Source of the DNA: Owenia fusiformis
Lineage: Eukaryota > Annelida > Polychaeta > Sabellida > Oweniidae
NCBI GenBank assembly: GCA_903813345.2
Contig: CAIIXF020000012.1
Span: forward strand, 19,601,520-19,665,519
Direction: 5' to 3'
Length of the DNA: 64,000 nt
Notes under the pieces: model-generated
Told to the model about the DNA's origin: nothing
What the model saw: the letters and a program-made list of their open reading frames with translations, nothing else
Databases searched by the model: none
In this document: positions 1 through 12,800 of the stretch, piece by piece
How positions within the stretch are numbered: position 1 is the first letter of the stretch
Layout of the letters: each line of letters starts with the position of its first letter
Position numbers and translations under genes: made by a program

Positions 1-93
1 GTAGGTGTCGTTGTGGTTAACTCAGGTGTCGTCGTGGTTAACTCGGGTGTCGTTGTGGTTAATTCGGGTGTCGTTGTGGTTAATTCAAATGTT
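1..93 (-). repeat. 21-bp coding minisatellite (ELTTTTP units)
   Basis: At least four near-identical 21-bp units lie in the FCGBP-like exon C. On the minus strand each encodes the heptapeptide ELTTTTP, a Thr-rich and probably O-glycosylated stalk. The array runs off the left edge. Confidence 0.85.
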
Positions 94-2492
94 GTTGTGG
101 TGTGAGTGGTCGTAGTGGGGGCCGGGGTTGTAGGTAGTCCAGACCAGCAATCCTCATCTACAGCACCATCGTTATCATCATCTGCAAGATAAATGCTGAA
201 TCATTCCTTCAATACTATGATTAAAACTAAATAATTTAATTAATTACGAATGTCTAACTCTAACTCAATATTTATACGTTTTATCGTGAAATGTATATCG
301 CGTAATTGCATTTTAAAAGTTTGGAATCCCCTAAGTTTGATTTTTTGGAAATTTCTTTTAGCCAACTCTAGACCTAGTGTAATGGCCATTTTAAAAGATG
401 CCTCCAAAAGTTAGATATACATATTTTGAGGTTTCGATTTAACTACAGGTGATAATCATATTATATAAATATGTTGATCTTATTGGTTTCTTTAATCCTT
501 AAAATACATTTTATTTTTTGCAAGTATGCTCATCCTTTGAAAAAATTCATCAATTTCTACAGAAAACTCACCTATACCCGTTCCAGCAACATCACACATT
601 TCTTCATCTATTAAGCCATCGCAGTCATTATCAACACCATCATCATCAACATTGATGCTGGGAATACATTCCTAAATATGCAATGTAATAAAGTACATTC
701 CAGCAACATCACACATTTCTTCATCTATTAAGCCATCGCAGTCATTATCAACACCATCATCATCAACATTGATGCTGGGAATACATTCCTAAATATGCAA
801 TGTAATAAAGTACATTCCAGCAACATCACACATTTCTTCATCTATTAAGCCATCGCAGTCATTATCAACACCATCATCATCAACATTGAGGCTGGGAATA
901 CATTCCTAAATATGCAATGTAATAAAGTACATTCCAGCAACATCACACATTTCTTCATCTATTAAACCATCGCAGTCATTATCAACACCATCATCATCAA
1001 CATTGATGCTGGGAATACATTCCTAAATATGCAATGTAATAAAGTACATTCCGTCATTATCAACACCATCATCATCAACATTGATGCTGGGAATACATTC
1101 CTAAATATGCAATGTAATAAAGTACATTCCAGTCATTACACTGTTTTCTTATGATACAATTCCCTGGCAACATGTTAGACATATCTGAGCAAAATGATTG
1201 TGAATATTAACAACCGACTTGCTTAGTTTTAGTTATGGTCTTCCGAATTCATTCACTTACTGTGTTTACTTGTAGTAACTTCAGGCCTGCTGGTAACCCA
1301 TAAGACTCATAGTTAGCCTTTCCGTACATCATTACTCCAAAGGTGGCGCTGCTGTTATCATGCAATATTGTATGGGACCCCTCCGTGATGCTCAACTGAG
1401 TTGATACTAAAGTTATGCCATCATATGCTGTCCAACTAGCAGATACACCTGTTCCATCAAGAAGTAAGCCGGTTTTGTGCGTGTCTTCAATAACCACCAT
1501 TAAGAAGTTATAGTATGAACCCAATGAGTAACTTGGTGTTGTGAATGTGTATTGGGAATCGTACTGTTCCATCCAAGGCACAAGCGTCATAGCAGGATCA
1601 CCTGACGACTCCGAGTCTGTCTGTGTGATAGAGAATTGCATCATCATGATAGGATGAGAAGCTTTTATCTTACTATACTGTCCGAATGGAATATGGAGCT
1701 GGAGCAGTCCCCCACTCTCTGCAATAGTCTGCAGAGGAAATCCAGTGACCTCTACAGATGTGTTTGGGAGACTTGCAACAATTTTGACGATATCTCCGTT
1801 CAGTCTGCCTGGTGTTGGTATGGCAACCAGTTCCTTACCCCAAGTATCCACAGGAGGTAGATGTGATACAAGGTGATCACTGGTCCAACCACTCAGACCT
1901 GCAGGGACGATTGTGGTTTTTTTATTTCCACTAAACACCGAAATGGGACTATTCGCGACAATTTTTGCTCCACTTATGTCTCCTGAATTTGTCATTTGGT
2001 ATGTTTCGTACTGATCCAGACTGACGATGGTTGTTGAACCAGTGTGTGTGATGGATACTTCAGTAGAGTCAAACAACGCTGCAATCCCCAACTCTGTTTG
2101 ATATTTAGCAGGTGAGTAGGCCATCGCATAATAAGCAGTCCCCATCACATCAGTTGGCAGACCTAAGAAGCCATCAGTTGAATACGTTTCCTTATTAAAC
2201 CCATACAAGGCTATTTCATCAGATGCTGTCACCAAAATTCCCTTAGTTGACTTGCCAGTACCAGACATACGTAGATTATTAGAGAATGTGACCATCTGTA
2301 CTTGGCCAGCTGTGATTGTGTAACTCTCATCTACCCTCGGGGAGTCCCACTTAGGACTTGTGACATTGACATGTACGGGGACATTGACATATGTTGTAAC
2401 GAACAACTCTAGTTCAAAACTACCATCTATATTTTGTAGAAACATCAACACGAACTCTGTTCCAAGGTTGTCATAATCTCTCGTTGCGCCTG
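1..2492 (-). CDS. FCGBP-like secreted protein (IgGFc-binding domain), 3 exons visible, partial at both ends
   Basis: Reading leftward, exon A is 2492-1261 (3' splice site TTTGCAG before it, donor GTAAGT after it), exon B 671-572 (donor GTGAGT) and exon C starts at 181 and runs off the window. The phases join (1, 0, 1). Exon A encodes about 410 residues of an IgGFc-binding-type domain, with motifs such as GTEFVLMFLQN near the start and GILVTASDEIALYGFN and GFLGLPTDVMGT further in; this domain heads FCGBP-like mucus and adhesion proteins. Exon B encodes a Cys- and Asp-rich calcium-type motif, CIPSINVDDDGVDNDCDG then LIDEE. Exon C repeats that type (DDNDGAVDEDCW) and enters a Thr/Pro-rich stalk. 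A secreted, extracellular matrix or mucus role is inferred from the family. An open frame continues to 2550, but the 3' splice site makes that part intronic. The signal-peptide exon was not found. Family call firm, exact function unknown. Confidence 0.8.
578..1131 (-). repeat. 117-bp tandem repeat carrying a 3' splice site plus most of an exon
   Basis: Landmarks recur at 695, 812, 929 and 1046 (period exactly 117), followed by a 78-bp unit with a 39-bp deletion. Each unit contains the intron end TATTTAG and nearly all of exon B of the FCGBP-like gene. Only the leftmost unit (671-572) keeps the real exon end and the GTGAGT donor. Units differ by only a few substitutions, so the expansion is recent. 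In the gene's reading frame, each internal junction places the TAG of the duplicated splice acceptor in frame. Confidence 0.88.
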
Positions 2493-3141
2493 CTGCAAAC
2501 ACAATGATGGGGAGATTTTCTTTGTTAAACATGTCGAAAAGGCAAGACATTTGAAGTATTATTTATTCCACACCCATCATTCATTCACATATTTGCATCA
2601 TTCATACTATTTAAGGCCTGGTATATAAAGAAACATTTCCCAAATTGAATTAATCCATCAAGGATATGGAGCAAGCACGTCACTGAGCTCCGGAGAAACT
2701 GTATTAAATTACTGATTGTTATCATTTTCATAGCTTTCCTCGGTAGCTTTCCTTCTTACACGTCATTGAAAAAGGCTGAACATCCGTGGGAATGATACAG
2801 GACACGTTCAATAGCGAGCAGGTTACCGATGAAATCGCGAACATGTGACTTACAAGTACACTGACATATGAATTGTAAACTATGCAAACGTCTATGGTTT
2901 GAAAAATAATCATATTGCATATCACCGCATGTTAAATTTAATGTTGCAAAGAAAAGTAATGTGTTTTTTATCCATTTGAACAATTTTTTCCAGCCAGAAT
3001 CGCGTACATGCTTGCGATTTCATCGGGAACTTGCTTGTGATTGAAGTGGTCATGGATCATACCCGTGCATATACACAGGGTAGATTTTGGGATCGCTCAT
3101 TTAGGTTGAAATCAGTGCTAAAAAGTTAAACCTATTCCATA
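2493..3141. other. Intergenic or intronic, no gene recognised
   Basis: AT-rich sequence upstream of the FCGBP-like exon A. It may hold 5' introns of that gene, but no convincing signal-peptide exon was seen. The short ORFs here resemble nothing known. Confidence 0.4.
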
Positions 3142-3382
3142 TACGAGGGGTGATCCAAAAGTCTTGGACGCCCCGCTCTAACTTTGCTATTTTCTAATAT
3201 AATTACATGAAACTTTCAGATAATAAAGATCAACATCTTAACATCTTTGTGTATAAGTTTCAATAGAAACTAATATATTTTAGCTACTTTTCTAAATATT
3301 TTTTGATACCGGGTCCCTGCCACCCGGAACGGTATTTAAATATAGCAAATCACGTCACAACTGTTATAATATGGCAAATACT

Positions 3383-3744
3383 TTAAGGATGTTCCCTGGT
3401 CAGATAGGAAAATATTCAATAGTATTTAACTTTTTCTCAAAAATGGTTTTCTGGGATTCTCACGGGCAACAAAGAATATTAAAACTTTAAAAACCATATG
3501 TTAGTGTGCTTTTTTCTGAGCAAGAGGCCTCTAAAGTGTCAATATTTGACAAAAGTGGGCGTGGCACTTTCTCATTGAAACCCATGTTAAAAATCAGGTT
3601 TTCACCCCAAAACACACTTTTGAATATTTAACTTTTTCTTAAACTCACAGAAACACTTAGTTATGCTATGTACTTCACATTTTTAAAAGAAAAATTAGGG
3701 GTTGGTGTTCATCGTTTTCAACTTCGTCCAGGGAACATCCTTAA
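3383..3744. mobile_element. Small inverted-repeat element nested in the mariner
   Basis: TTAAGGATGTTCCCTGG at 3383-3399 is exactly mirrored by its reverse complement at 3728-3744. The interior has no coding sequence and shows weaker inverted similarity. It looks like a MITE inserted into the mariner; the TTAA at both tips could be the target duplication. Confidence 0.65.
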
Positions 3745-3972
3745 GTGCAGGTGCACAACCTAACACCAGTCATGATATGAGAGAATTTCCGATTTTCAGT
3801 CTGAGTGTCATCTGCCATCATCATCTTCAATTATTAAGATCTACTTTTCAACATATTTTCCACGAATTTAACACATTTGTCATGTCATACAGCTTTACCA
3901 ATGAATGAAAGACATTTATGAAACGGCCATTGCCTATGTGATACAAATGCTGCTGTAATGCCACTCTAAACC

Positions 3973-4227
3973 TCATCCAATGAGTAAAAAACATTTTCTT
4001 TCAACCCTCCTTTCAACTTGGAGAAAAGGAAGAAAATCACACGGAGCCATATCTGGACTATATCGTGCATATGGTAGCTGCATGTCAATTATAGTGAAAA
4101 TATATTGTAATATTCTTTGTTCCACTTTGATTTCTTTCATGTTCTGCATTTCAGCGGCAATCTTGGAGCACAAATGACACCAGAATGAGGGTTGATTGTC
4201 TGATGTCATTCTCTTAGAACTTGACAT
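3973..4227 (-). pseudogene. Mariner transposase remnant (C-terminal catalytic part)
   Basis: An 84-codon open stretch contains YSPDMAPCDFLPFLQ. This matches the mariner signature around the second and third catalytic acids, usually written YSPDLAPxD with xxLFxxL after it. Everything N-terminal of it is out of frame or lost, so no active transposase can be made. The minus orientation agrees with the enclosing inverted repeats. Confidence 0.8.
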
Positions 4228-4591
4228 ATACGGCCATTGCCATATGTGACATTATGATTAAAACACAATTAATTGGTTGCCTAGTAACAAAGGAAGTAAA
4301 CTAACATGGTTTAACATTCAAAATTTAAGGATAGATAGTGGTCAAGACTTGCAAAACAAGTCAAATAGCGCCAACATTTAAGGCTGAAAGTGTGCGAATA
4401 CCTTTCTGGGTGGCAGGGTCACTATGTTAATAACTATTGAAAAAACTACATAAAATATATCATTTCACCATGAAATCAATACACAAAGTAGTAAGGTTGT
4501 TGGTCTTTATTATTGGAAAGTTTAAGGTAATTTTATCAAAAACCAACAAAATTAGAGCAGGGCGTCCAAGACTTTTGGATCACCCCTCGTA

Positions 4592-6818
4592 TTGTTTATT
4601 GTCAGCTCTCCATATTCTTTATTTCTGTCTTGAATAATTGGAATTTTGACACTGAATAACAATTATCACAAGTGTAAAACCTGAGACTCTAGACTACAGT
4701 GTCAAAACGACTTCTTATCTATTGCAGTCTGTGGCACCTTCTGTGTGGTTTGTGGATCATAATTCTTTATCAAAATAATTTAGCTCAATTGATTAAAGTT
4801 ATCAGCAGTGCTGCTATACACATTAATAAATTCATGAAAAGGAACTTATTTATGGTAATTTACCTATAATTAATAGATTAACTACACTACCGTCATCTTT
4901 ATATCGGCCCAAATAAATAACGCTATATAAAAATTGAATAAATATTTAGTTTCTCCCGTTTTCCTCCACGTTGTATGTGATGTGATGAATGCAACATTAT
5001 TTTGGAAAGAGTGTCAAATATTCAAACCGGCATTTTTCAGAAGAAAAAAATATAACGAAGGATGAAAATACAAAAATCTTTGTATTAAATCAAATTCTGT
5101 CATACACTCTAGTGTGAGCGGCCACTCATTCGATTAAACATTCTTTCTCAGAGCTGATACTTTATCAAGACGTTTTTCGTCATTTTTAAAATAATCAGAA
5201 TATACTTATCATAAAATAAGTTATATTGAAAAAAAGGATTTCTGTCAATGTAAAATAAATCAACGGTGAAGATTAATTACTTTCTTTATTATATAGCCTT
5301 GATGCGCAAGCATCAATCATAATTTTAGAATCTATTTCAAATGATATGGTACCATTGTTTTGTATTTCTTAGCATTCCACTGACATCAATTTTATGAATA
5401 ATTAAACAATAAAGACATTACAACTGTTTTTAAGATTTAGATACCTTTTCTAGTTGTCAGCAGCAGCAACGAAATGATGAGGGCATATAAGGACATTTTA
5501 GAAATGTTTTCTTTAAAATAATCCTCTATTTTAAATCCTTGTTTAGCACATTTGTTTTAGAAGTTAAGATGTACTATATGAGCTAAATTCAAGGTTCATA
5601 GTTATTCAATTTGCACTCTTGCTCGTCATTGTTTTCAAACCTTAGTGTTTTCTTACTCTACAAATATTTCTTACAAGCCAAGACCAAATATATTTATCCA
5701 GGAAACTAAGAGGAAACGGTAACCAATGGAACCAAAAGTTAGTAGCCTCAGACATAAAGTATACAAATACCAAATATTGAAAAACCGTGAAATTTGATAA
5801 TTCTGTATGGTTTGTTACACACGGTTTAAACGGCGTAAAATTTCAAGTGTTAAAATGATCACATGTTTCACCACGTTGGCATCATATACAGCACATGTCT
5901 TACCACGTTGGCTTCATATAGTTTTACGCAACCCCGGGACGCAACCCTGGGTACACGACATACACTAGTATGTTGCATTGTGCTTTGGAATGGAAGCCTT
6001 CTCTTGTTTGCTTGTTCTTGTTTGTTTTGTTCTGTTCTGGAAAACCTGAAAACTGCTTCTGGGAATATAAAATTGATATGAACTTCTTAAAAACGTCATT
6101 GCCATTGTAGTGTGTGGTGAGGAGATTCACATGTTACATATTCCCATTCATTTTTTATAAATTTTCCCTTTTTCTTAACTCTTAAATGGGGTCACAAAGA
6201 AAGGGGCCATAATTAGCTGAATCATTATTTCTTATACACCTACCAAAACGTCAGTTATTATATGTTATGGGCAATTGGGTGTATACTGCATAAATCATCA
6301 AAACCATGCGTTCATAACCTTTTTCAAATTTAAAATTAGATAGAATACAGACTCGATTTGCATTCATTTTTTGTTATTGGGGTATCGTTAATCTCCAAGC
6401 CTTTAGTCCAGTGCAATCCGTACCTCCTGTTGTGTTATTGTGTTATCGTGATATGGAAAGATTGATTGTGCTGTTTCATATGGTGTAAAATACCAAAATT
6501 AGCTAGTAATCCATAACACAAACTGTCTTCAATTCTGATCCTATAATATACACATATGATTTTGATTCACAGTTTTTTCTGAAATCTCGAAGCTTGAAAA
6601 ACCCAAGGGGACTCTCGTTTTATTTTATTCCCAAACAATTTCTACACAAAGGTCTATCGAAGGACTGCAAGCTACAAATTATCATGAAAAATATTTATTT
6701 ATAATGAGAATTTCAGCTATCACCCCTTTAACAAATGCGCAATATATAGGCCTGTATATGTTCTCTTGATTTATTACAAGGACTTTGTGGGTATAATGCC
6801 ATATGCTGACACCTTTTC
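4592..6818. other. Intergenic, no gene recognised
   Basis: AT-rich spacer between the mariner and the choice-of-anchor B gene. A short imperfect direct duplication around 5860-5925 (CACCACGTTGGC and ACCACGTTGGC) is the only structure seen. The right end should hold the promoter and 5' UTR of the downstream gene; no clear TATA box was identified. Confidence 0.4.
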
Positions 6819-9800
6819 ATGATGGTAGGTTGATTTTTTCTATTTCTTGGTCAGTTTCAAGTAAAATTCAGAATTTCTTTACCCTGAAATAACTTCTACG
6901 TTTCCATTACAGTTGACATTCGTCGTTCTTTTAGCAGTTGGAGCAACCGCACGTGAGTTGGTTTTTATACCTAGTCGGAAGTCCTGCATCAGGTCTCTGG
7001 ACCTTCATCCACTCCACTCCCCCTTTCTATATTTCCATTCCCTTTTAAACGTGAGGTGTGCAAAATGTGTGTGTGTGTGGGGGGGGGGCGCAACAATGGT
7101 GTCAAGCAGGCCTTTGTATCTTCCAGTTTTTACCATCATCGTGTTAAGACACATTTACACAATATGGCACATACATCACAGGCACATTACTGATAATACA
7201 GGCGGGTGACGTTGTACAATAGCTGCCCTAATACAGTAGAACCACCGTTGTAATTAAAGCATAAGTCTCCCTTTAGAATAATATTGTACAGTAAAACACG
7301 TGTAGGTGAAACGCCTTTGATGCCAAAAAGTAATCCAGACCACTTAGAGTTAAGGGTTCCCACTGAAACATTAAGTTTATGGGTAACGTCACGTGACGTC
7401 GTCGGTGTATCATGGCGGAACTTCCTCCGGGACTAGGTTTCGGTAAGATTTTTTATTTCCCGATTTACACCTACTTATAAGTCACGTTGTGGATAATAAT
7501 TTGGCTCGAAGTTAAGGAAGAGTTTGAGAATGTGTCGATGGTTTTAGGTTTTATATGTTAACAAAGACACAATTCACGTATTTAGTCCCTCGCTTTTCTT
7601 ACACTGACGAACGACCAATATCAGTGTAATATTGGCAATATTAATGCCGATCGTCAGTGTAAGAAAAGCGAGGGACTAAATACGTGAATTGTGTCTTTGT
7701 TAACATATAAAACCTAAAACCATCGACACATTCTCAAACTAGACTATCTTCCTTAACTTCGAGCCAAATTATTATCCACAACGTGACTTATAAGTAGGTG
7801 TAAATCGGGAAATAAAAAAATCTTACCGAAACCTAGTCCCGGAGGAAGTTCCGCCATGATACACCGACGATACGTCTGTGTAATTAGGTGGGTAGCAGTG
7901 ATAATCTCTAACTTTAAATCGTCGTTATTTCAAATATTGTCCCTTGTTGATGTTTGATTTGATCAGATCCCAGTTGCCGGTATTCCGAATGGGACGCCTG
8001 GACGCAATGTACTCCGAACGCTCTATGCCAGAGCCAGCGTACGCAGAGTTTGGAGTCATATACGTCAAAGACAGTGTTACAGACAGACAAAATACCTTTT
8101 TGTTAGGAATTTTATATGATATTTTATTACATACAGTTTGAGTTGTTTTTACATTTATACTTTCATTTGAGTGATACATATGTTGTTGATATTGGTTAAT
8201 TGGATCCTGCCAGTATTTTTGGAACTTATCTGGAACTTATTTTAAGGACAAGATGTTTGGAACAAAGAAGGTTCATACCTTATGCCAAAAGTAGTCCTGT
8301 ATTTCCAGAAGTCCTTGAGATAAGTTCCAGGAAATATCTTGGCAAGAACAAAGAAGATGCTCATTTGGCAGGAACTATATTTTGGAGAGTAGTTATATAT
8401 GGTAGTGTGATTGGATAGTATAAAAGAGTTTGGGTGTGTCCGTGTTGGGTTGTCTGGTTGATTGCTGTATGCTGTATGCTGTATGCTGTATGCCCGTAGG
8501 ATTGCTGTCTGATGTGCTGATCTTTGTATTATAGAATAAAATCATTATAACCAACTAGATTTGTCGTGTAACACTTTATATTCCTGTAACCACGCCTGTT
8601 ACCCAAGGGACAACGACAGTAACACTGGTGCCGTTGCGAAGCGAAGGAGGTTATAAAGGAACATCGTTAGGGTCCACTGCAGTCTTTGTGAGTATAATTT
8701 TTTGTAATCTGAAAAGGAAAATTTTCGTTTTTAGAAATTCAATTGAATGGCATATTAGATTAATACTATTAATAAATTAATTACTTCAAGTTTTTGATAT
8801 ATTTGTAAGGGTTTGGTTAATTTATCAAAATTAATTCAATTATTGTCTTAAATTATTTTATGAATCTAAAACAGAAATACTAGTAAGTAAAGATTTGTTA
8901 ATTGGCATTTGATTAAATTAAGGGATTTGATTTCAAGTAGTTTGCAAAATATTTTGTTAAGTGAGAGTGGGAAGGTCGCATTCTTTGATAAGTACGCGGT
9001 AGTAATCTAAAATAACTTTGCAATGGATCCAAAAATGGCAAAACTTTCTCAAAGTTTAAAAGATATGGCAGAGGGAAATATGAGTGATGGGGAGGGTGAT
9101 ACAGCACCTTCAGCTCCGGAAATGACTCCGGGGGAGTATCTAAATAAAGATTCACAGTATAGCGAATTAAATTATTTACGTGAAGAGTGTAATGAGCAAA
9201 AAGAATTAATACGGGATTTACAATTACAACATAAAGGGTCAATTAGAGATATGCAAAATAGGTTAGAGGAATTAGAGTCGCGATTAAGGAGTCAAGTTGA
9301 TATAGCTAAGGATTTAGAAGAAAGAAATTATGATTTATCAAACAAAGAGAAAATAATGTTAATGGAAAGTTCAGAAGTTAAGGAACAGAATTTTGATCTT
9401 AGACAAAAGAATAAGGAATTGCGTCGTAGAACAGGTTATGGTCCTTCTTTAAGTTTTGCAATTAATGACTCAAATGATGATGATGATGAAAGTGGTATTG
9501 TTAGTTCAAAAGAGAAAAGGAAATCTGAATCCCGAGGAACTTCATTATTGAGACCAATGTCAACTAAAAGATTGATAACTCAAATTGATACAGATAAGAA
9601 TAAAACACCAGAGCCTAAATCACTCTCTTTTGATCTTGATCAAACGGCGGAGGAAATTGTGTCTTCGCCAGGAAAGAACAAATCTGTGTTCAAAAAACCG
9701 CAAAAATTATCGAGTTTTGACGGGACACAAAATTTTGAACATTGGCTTATACATTTTGAAACAGTTTCTAAATCTAATAATTGGGATGAAGATACAAAGT

Positions 9801-12800
9801 TATTAGAATTATCATGTTGTTTGAGATCTAAAGCATTAAGTTGCATGGCTAATCTGTCACCTGAGGAACGTCAATCATTAGATACTTTAATAAGTAGCTT
9901 GAGGACTCGTTTCAATCCAATGCAAAGTGGAGTGTTTAGATGTCAATTGAAAACTAGAAAATTAAAAAAGGATGAGTGTCTTTCTGCATATGCAGCTGAA
10001 ATAAAGAATTTAGTGTCACAAGCTTGGAAAACTTTACCTCATTCAGCTAGAGATGTAATTGCTACAGAAAATTTTATTGATGGTCTTACAGATAAACAAA
10101 TGCGCATCGATGTGAGAAAACAGAATCCAAAATCTGTTGATGATGCCTGTGAAAAAGCATTAAGTTATGCCGCAATTATGCAGGCAGATGCAGAAAAAGT
10201 ACCTGTAAGACAACTGGCAGTGAATAATGAAGTAAAAGAAAAAAAATCCGATCATTTTGTCGATTGCATGCAAAGAGTTTTGTTTAAATTAGATGCTATG
10301 GAATCTAAATTTAATAGTATTGAACAGGCTAAAATGGAAAATCAACGTCCTTTCCTTTCAAGATCTTATGACAATAGAGGTTACAATAGAGGTTCTAATA
10401 GACCAGTTCCAGGTAATAATGGTCGCGAATGGTTTAATAGGAATAGAACAAATTCTGATCATACAGGTAATCAAGGGGCTAGACCAAAGGGTCCTGTATC
10501 ATTCACTGATGGCACAGATAGAAGGTGTTTCCGTTGTAATCAAATTGGTCACGTGGCTATTAGGTGTGATCGGGTATTAGAGAAGAATTCTTTAAACTAA
10601 ATAAAACTGGTTGTAAGGGTCCGCAATCAGTTAAGTTCAATTATGTAAGACCCGTATCTGATAATAAGGGAAAACAAATTGATTCAATTTCAAATGTTCA
10701 AACGGATCAGCCAAAAGGGTTATGTTTAGAAGCAGATATTGGTAAAAATACTGTTCAGTTTTTAATTGACACAGGGGCAGGGAGATCTTTATTATCAGAA
10801 AATACATTTCAGTTATTGCCTGCTGAGGTGACAGAACAGATTTTACCTTCAACTGAAGTTTTGTACATGGCAGATGGTTCTATTTTGAAACCCTTAGGAA
10901 ATTTGAAAACCAAGGTAGTAATAAAGCCATCTCTTATGATTTCACAAAAATTTATTGTAGCTGATTGTCAAAATGAGGGTATTCTGGGTATAGATTTTCT
11001 GTTTCAAAATAAAGCTAAGTTAGATATACATAAAGGTACATTAACAATTAATGAAAATGAAGTGCCATGTATACCTGAACAGCGTAGTGGAGATGTATGC
11101 ATGTTGAAAGACATGGTTCTCACAGGTTGGGGTGAAATTAAGGTACCAGTTTATATAACGTCCCTTAAAACAGGTGTAGGTAAATTAATTATTAAACACC
11201 AAGAGAATTCTCACACTGCAGATATGTTAGTAGATCACGCAGTTCTATTTAAGAAGGAAAATCAAAATAAGTTTGAGATTACTATCACTAATTTAGGGGA
11301 GAAGATTAAATTACCAAAGGGAACAGTTATAGGATCAGCTAAATTGATTAAGGGTGATGAAGTTCCAGTAGGTATATCCAAGACTGTAAAAGGTCATTCA
11401 TTAAAACATTTAAGGTCAAATAGGTCTTCGTTAGTAGAGACACAACACAGGAATGTAAGAAATCATTCAGTAAGAAATTTTAAGTCTAGAGAGTCTTCTT
11501 TAGTACAGACACAACAGGCTAAAGTAGGTCAGGTGGATGATTGTCAAACAAGAAGTGAGTTAGTGGTTGACATGGGAATGCATGAGCAAACAGTTAAGAA
11601 ATGTGAAATGAATAATGAAATGAGTCATATAAATAATGTGGTAAGAGAATGTAGGGAGTTTGTTAGTACTCCAAAGGGAGAACAATTTCAGAGAAAATAT
11701 GTTGGGAAACATGAGAAACCAGCATCAGTTAGTGATAATGTGAGTGAAATAATGATAGGAGAAGTGGTGAACAAAGGTAATAATTTTGATAAAAGTGAAA
11801 GAGAGGTTAACCTAGGTGGTGATATACGAAGTGAATTTAAGGATATTAGTGATGAGATAGAGGAGGGAGTATCAGTCGATCATAATATAAACCCAGTGGG
11901 AGTAGCTAACCCCGGGGTGAGGGATTTATTGACCTGTGATAAAGGAGATGAATATACTCATGAAGATATGATGACTATAAGAGATACTTTGAATTCAGAT
12001 CATATGTGTGATGATGTTGATTTATATGACTCAGTATATGGAGGTCCAGATCAAGGGACTAAACAGGGAGGTGAATTAGGTGATTTAGAAGGTGGAATAT
12101 CTAAAGTAGAATTGTATGCTCATGTAGAACCAATGTTATCTGAAGTGAAAGAAAAATTAACTTCTTGTGAATATGATAAATTAGAAAAATTGGTACAGGA
12201 ATTTGGTGATATCTTTTCAAGGTCAAATTCAGATTTGGGTTATATACCAAGTACTCATGATATCATTGATACAGGTGAACATGTACCTGTCCGGTTACCT
12301 CCTAGGCGGCTACCCTTACAAAAAAGGAAATTAGCTTTTGATGAAATAGATAGAATGTTGAAATTGAATGTAATAATTCCTAGTTTGTCTGCATGGTCTA
12401 GTCCTATAGTATTGGTTGGAAAGAAGGATTCCAATGAAGTAAGGTTTGCCATTGACTATCGAAAACTCAATCAAATTAGCGCTAAATTGTCTTATCCGAT
12501 TCCGCGCGTGGATGATTTACTTCAATGCTTAAAAAATTATTGTTTCTTTGCATCGCTTGATTGTCGTTCGGGTTACTGGCAACTAGGGTTATCTTCGAAA
12601 GATTCTGCAAAGACAGCATTTGTCATACCCATGGGTCATAAAAAAGGTTGTCAATTTCAATTTGTAAGAATGCCTTTTGGATTGCAAGGAGCACCTAGTA
12701 TTTTTCAAAGGTTAATGGAAAGAGTATTGAGTGATTTTTTATTGGATAAGGTTTTAGTATATTTAGATGATGTAATTGTTCTTGGCAAAAGTGTTGATGA

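Larger units (their letters stand above)
3142..4591 (-). mobile_element. Mariner-family DNA transposon, inactivated
   Basis: Inverted termini begin ACGAGGGGTGATCCAAAAGT at 3144 and, on the other strand, at 4589. Both are flanked by TA (3142-3143 and 4590-4591), the Tc1/mariner target duplication. The inverted similarity is near perfect for about 30 bp and continues imperfectly for about 90 bp. A transposase remnant lies inside on the minus strand and another small inverted-repeat element is nested in it. At 1450 bp, including that nested element, it is near the usual mariner length, but the coding region is broken. Confidence 0.88.

Noticed and set aside
6913-7209. 98-codon ORF starting with TTG
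   Set aside because: Only the first 40 bp are an exon (signal peptide core). The rest reads through a GTGAGT donor into intron.
7944-8141. 65-codon plus-strand ORF across the 5' edge of the LTR element
   Set aside because: It is the wrong frame for the host exon. The phase-consistent frame (HPSCRYSEWDAW) joins its neighbours and has the TSP1-like motif.
8200-8418. 72-codon ORF found identically in both LTRs (also 26137-26355)
   Set aside because: It overlaps the U3 region, starts without context and looks like chance in a duplicated LTR.
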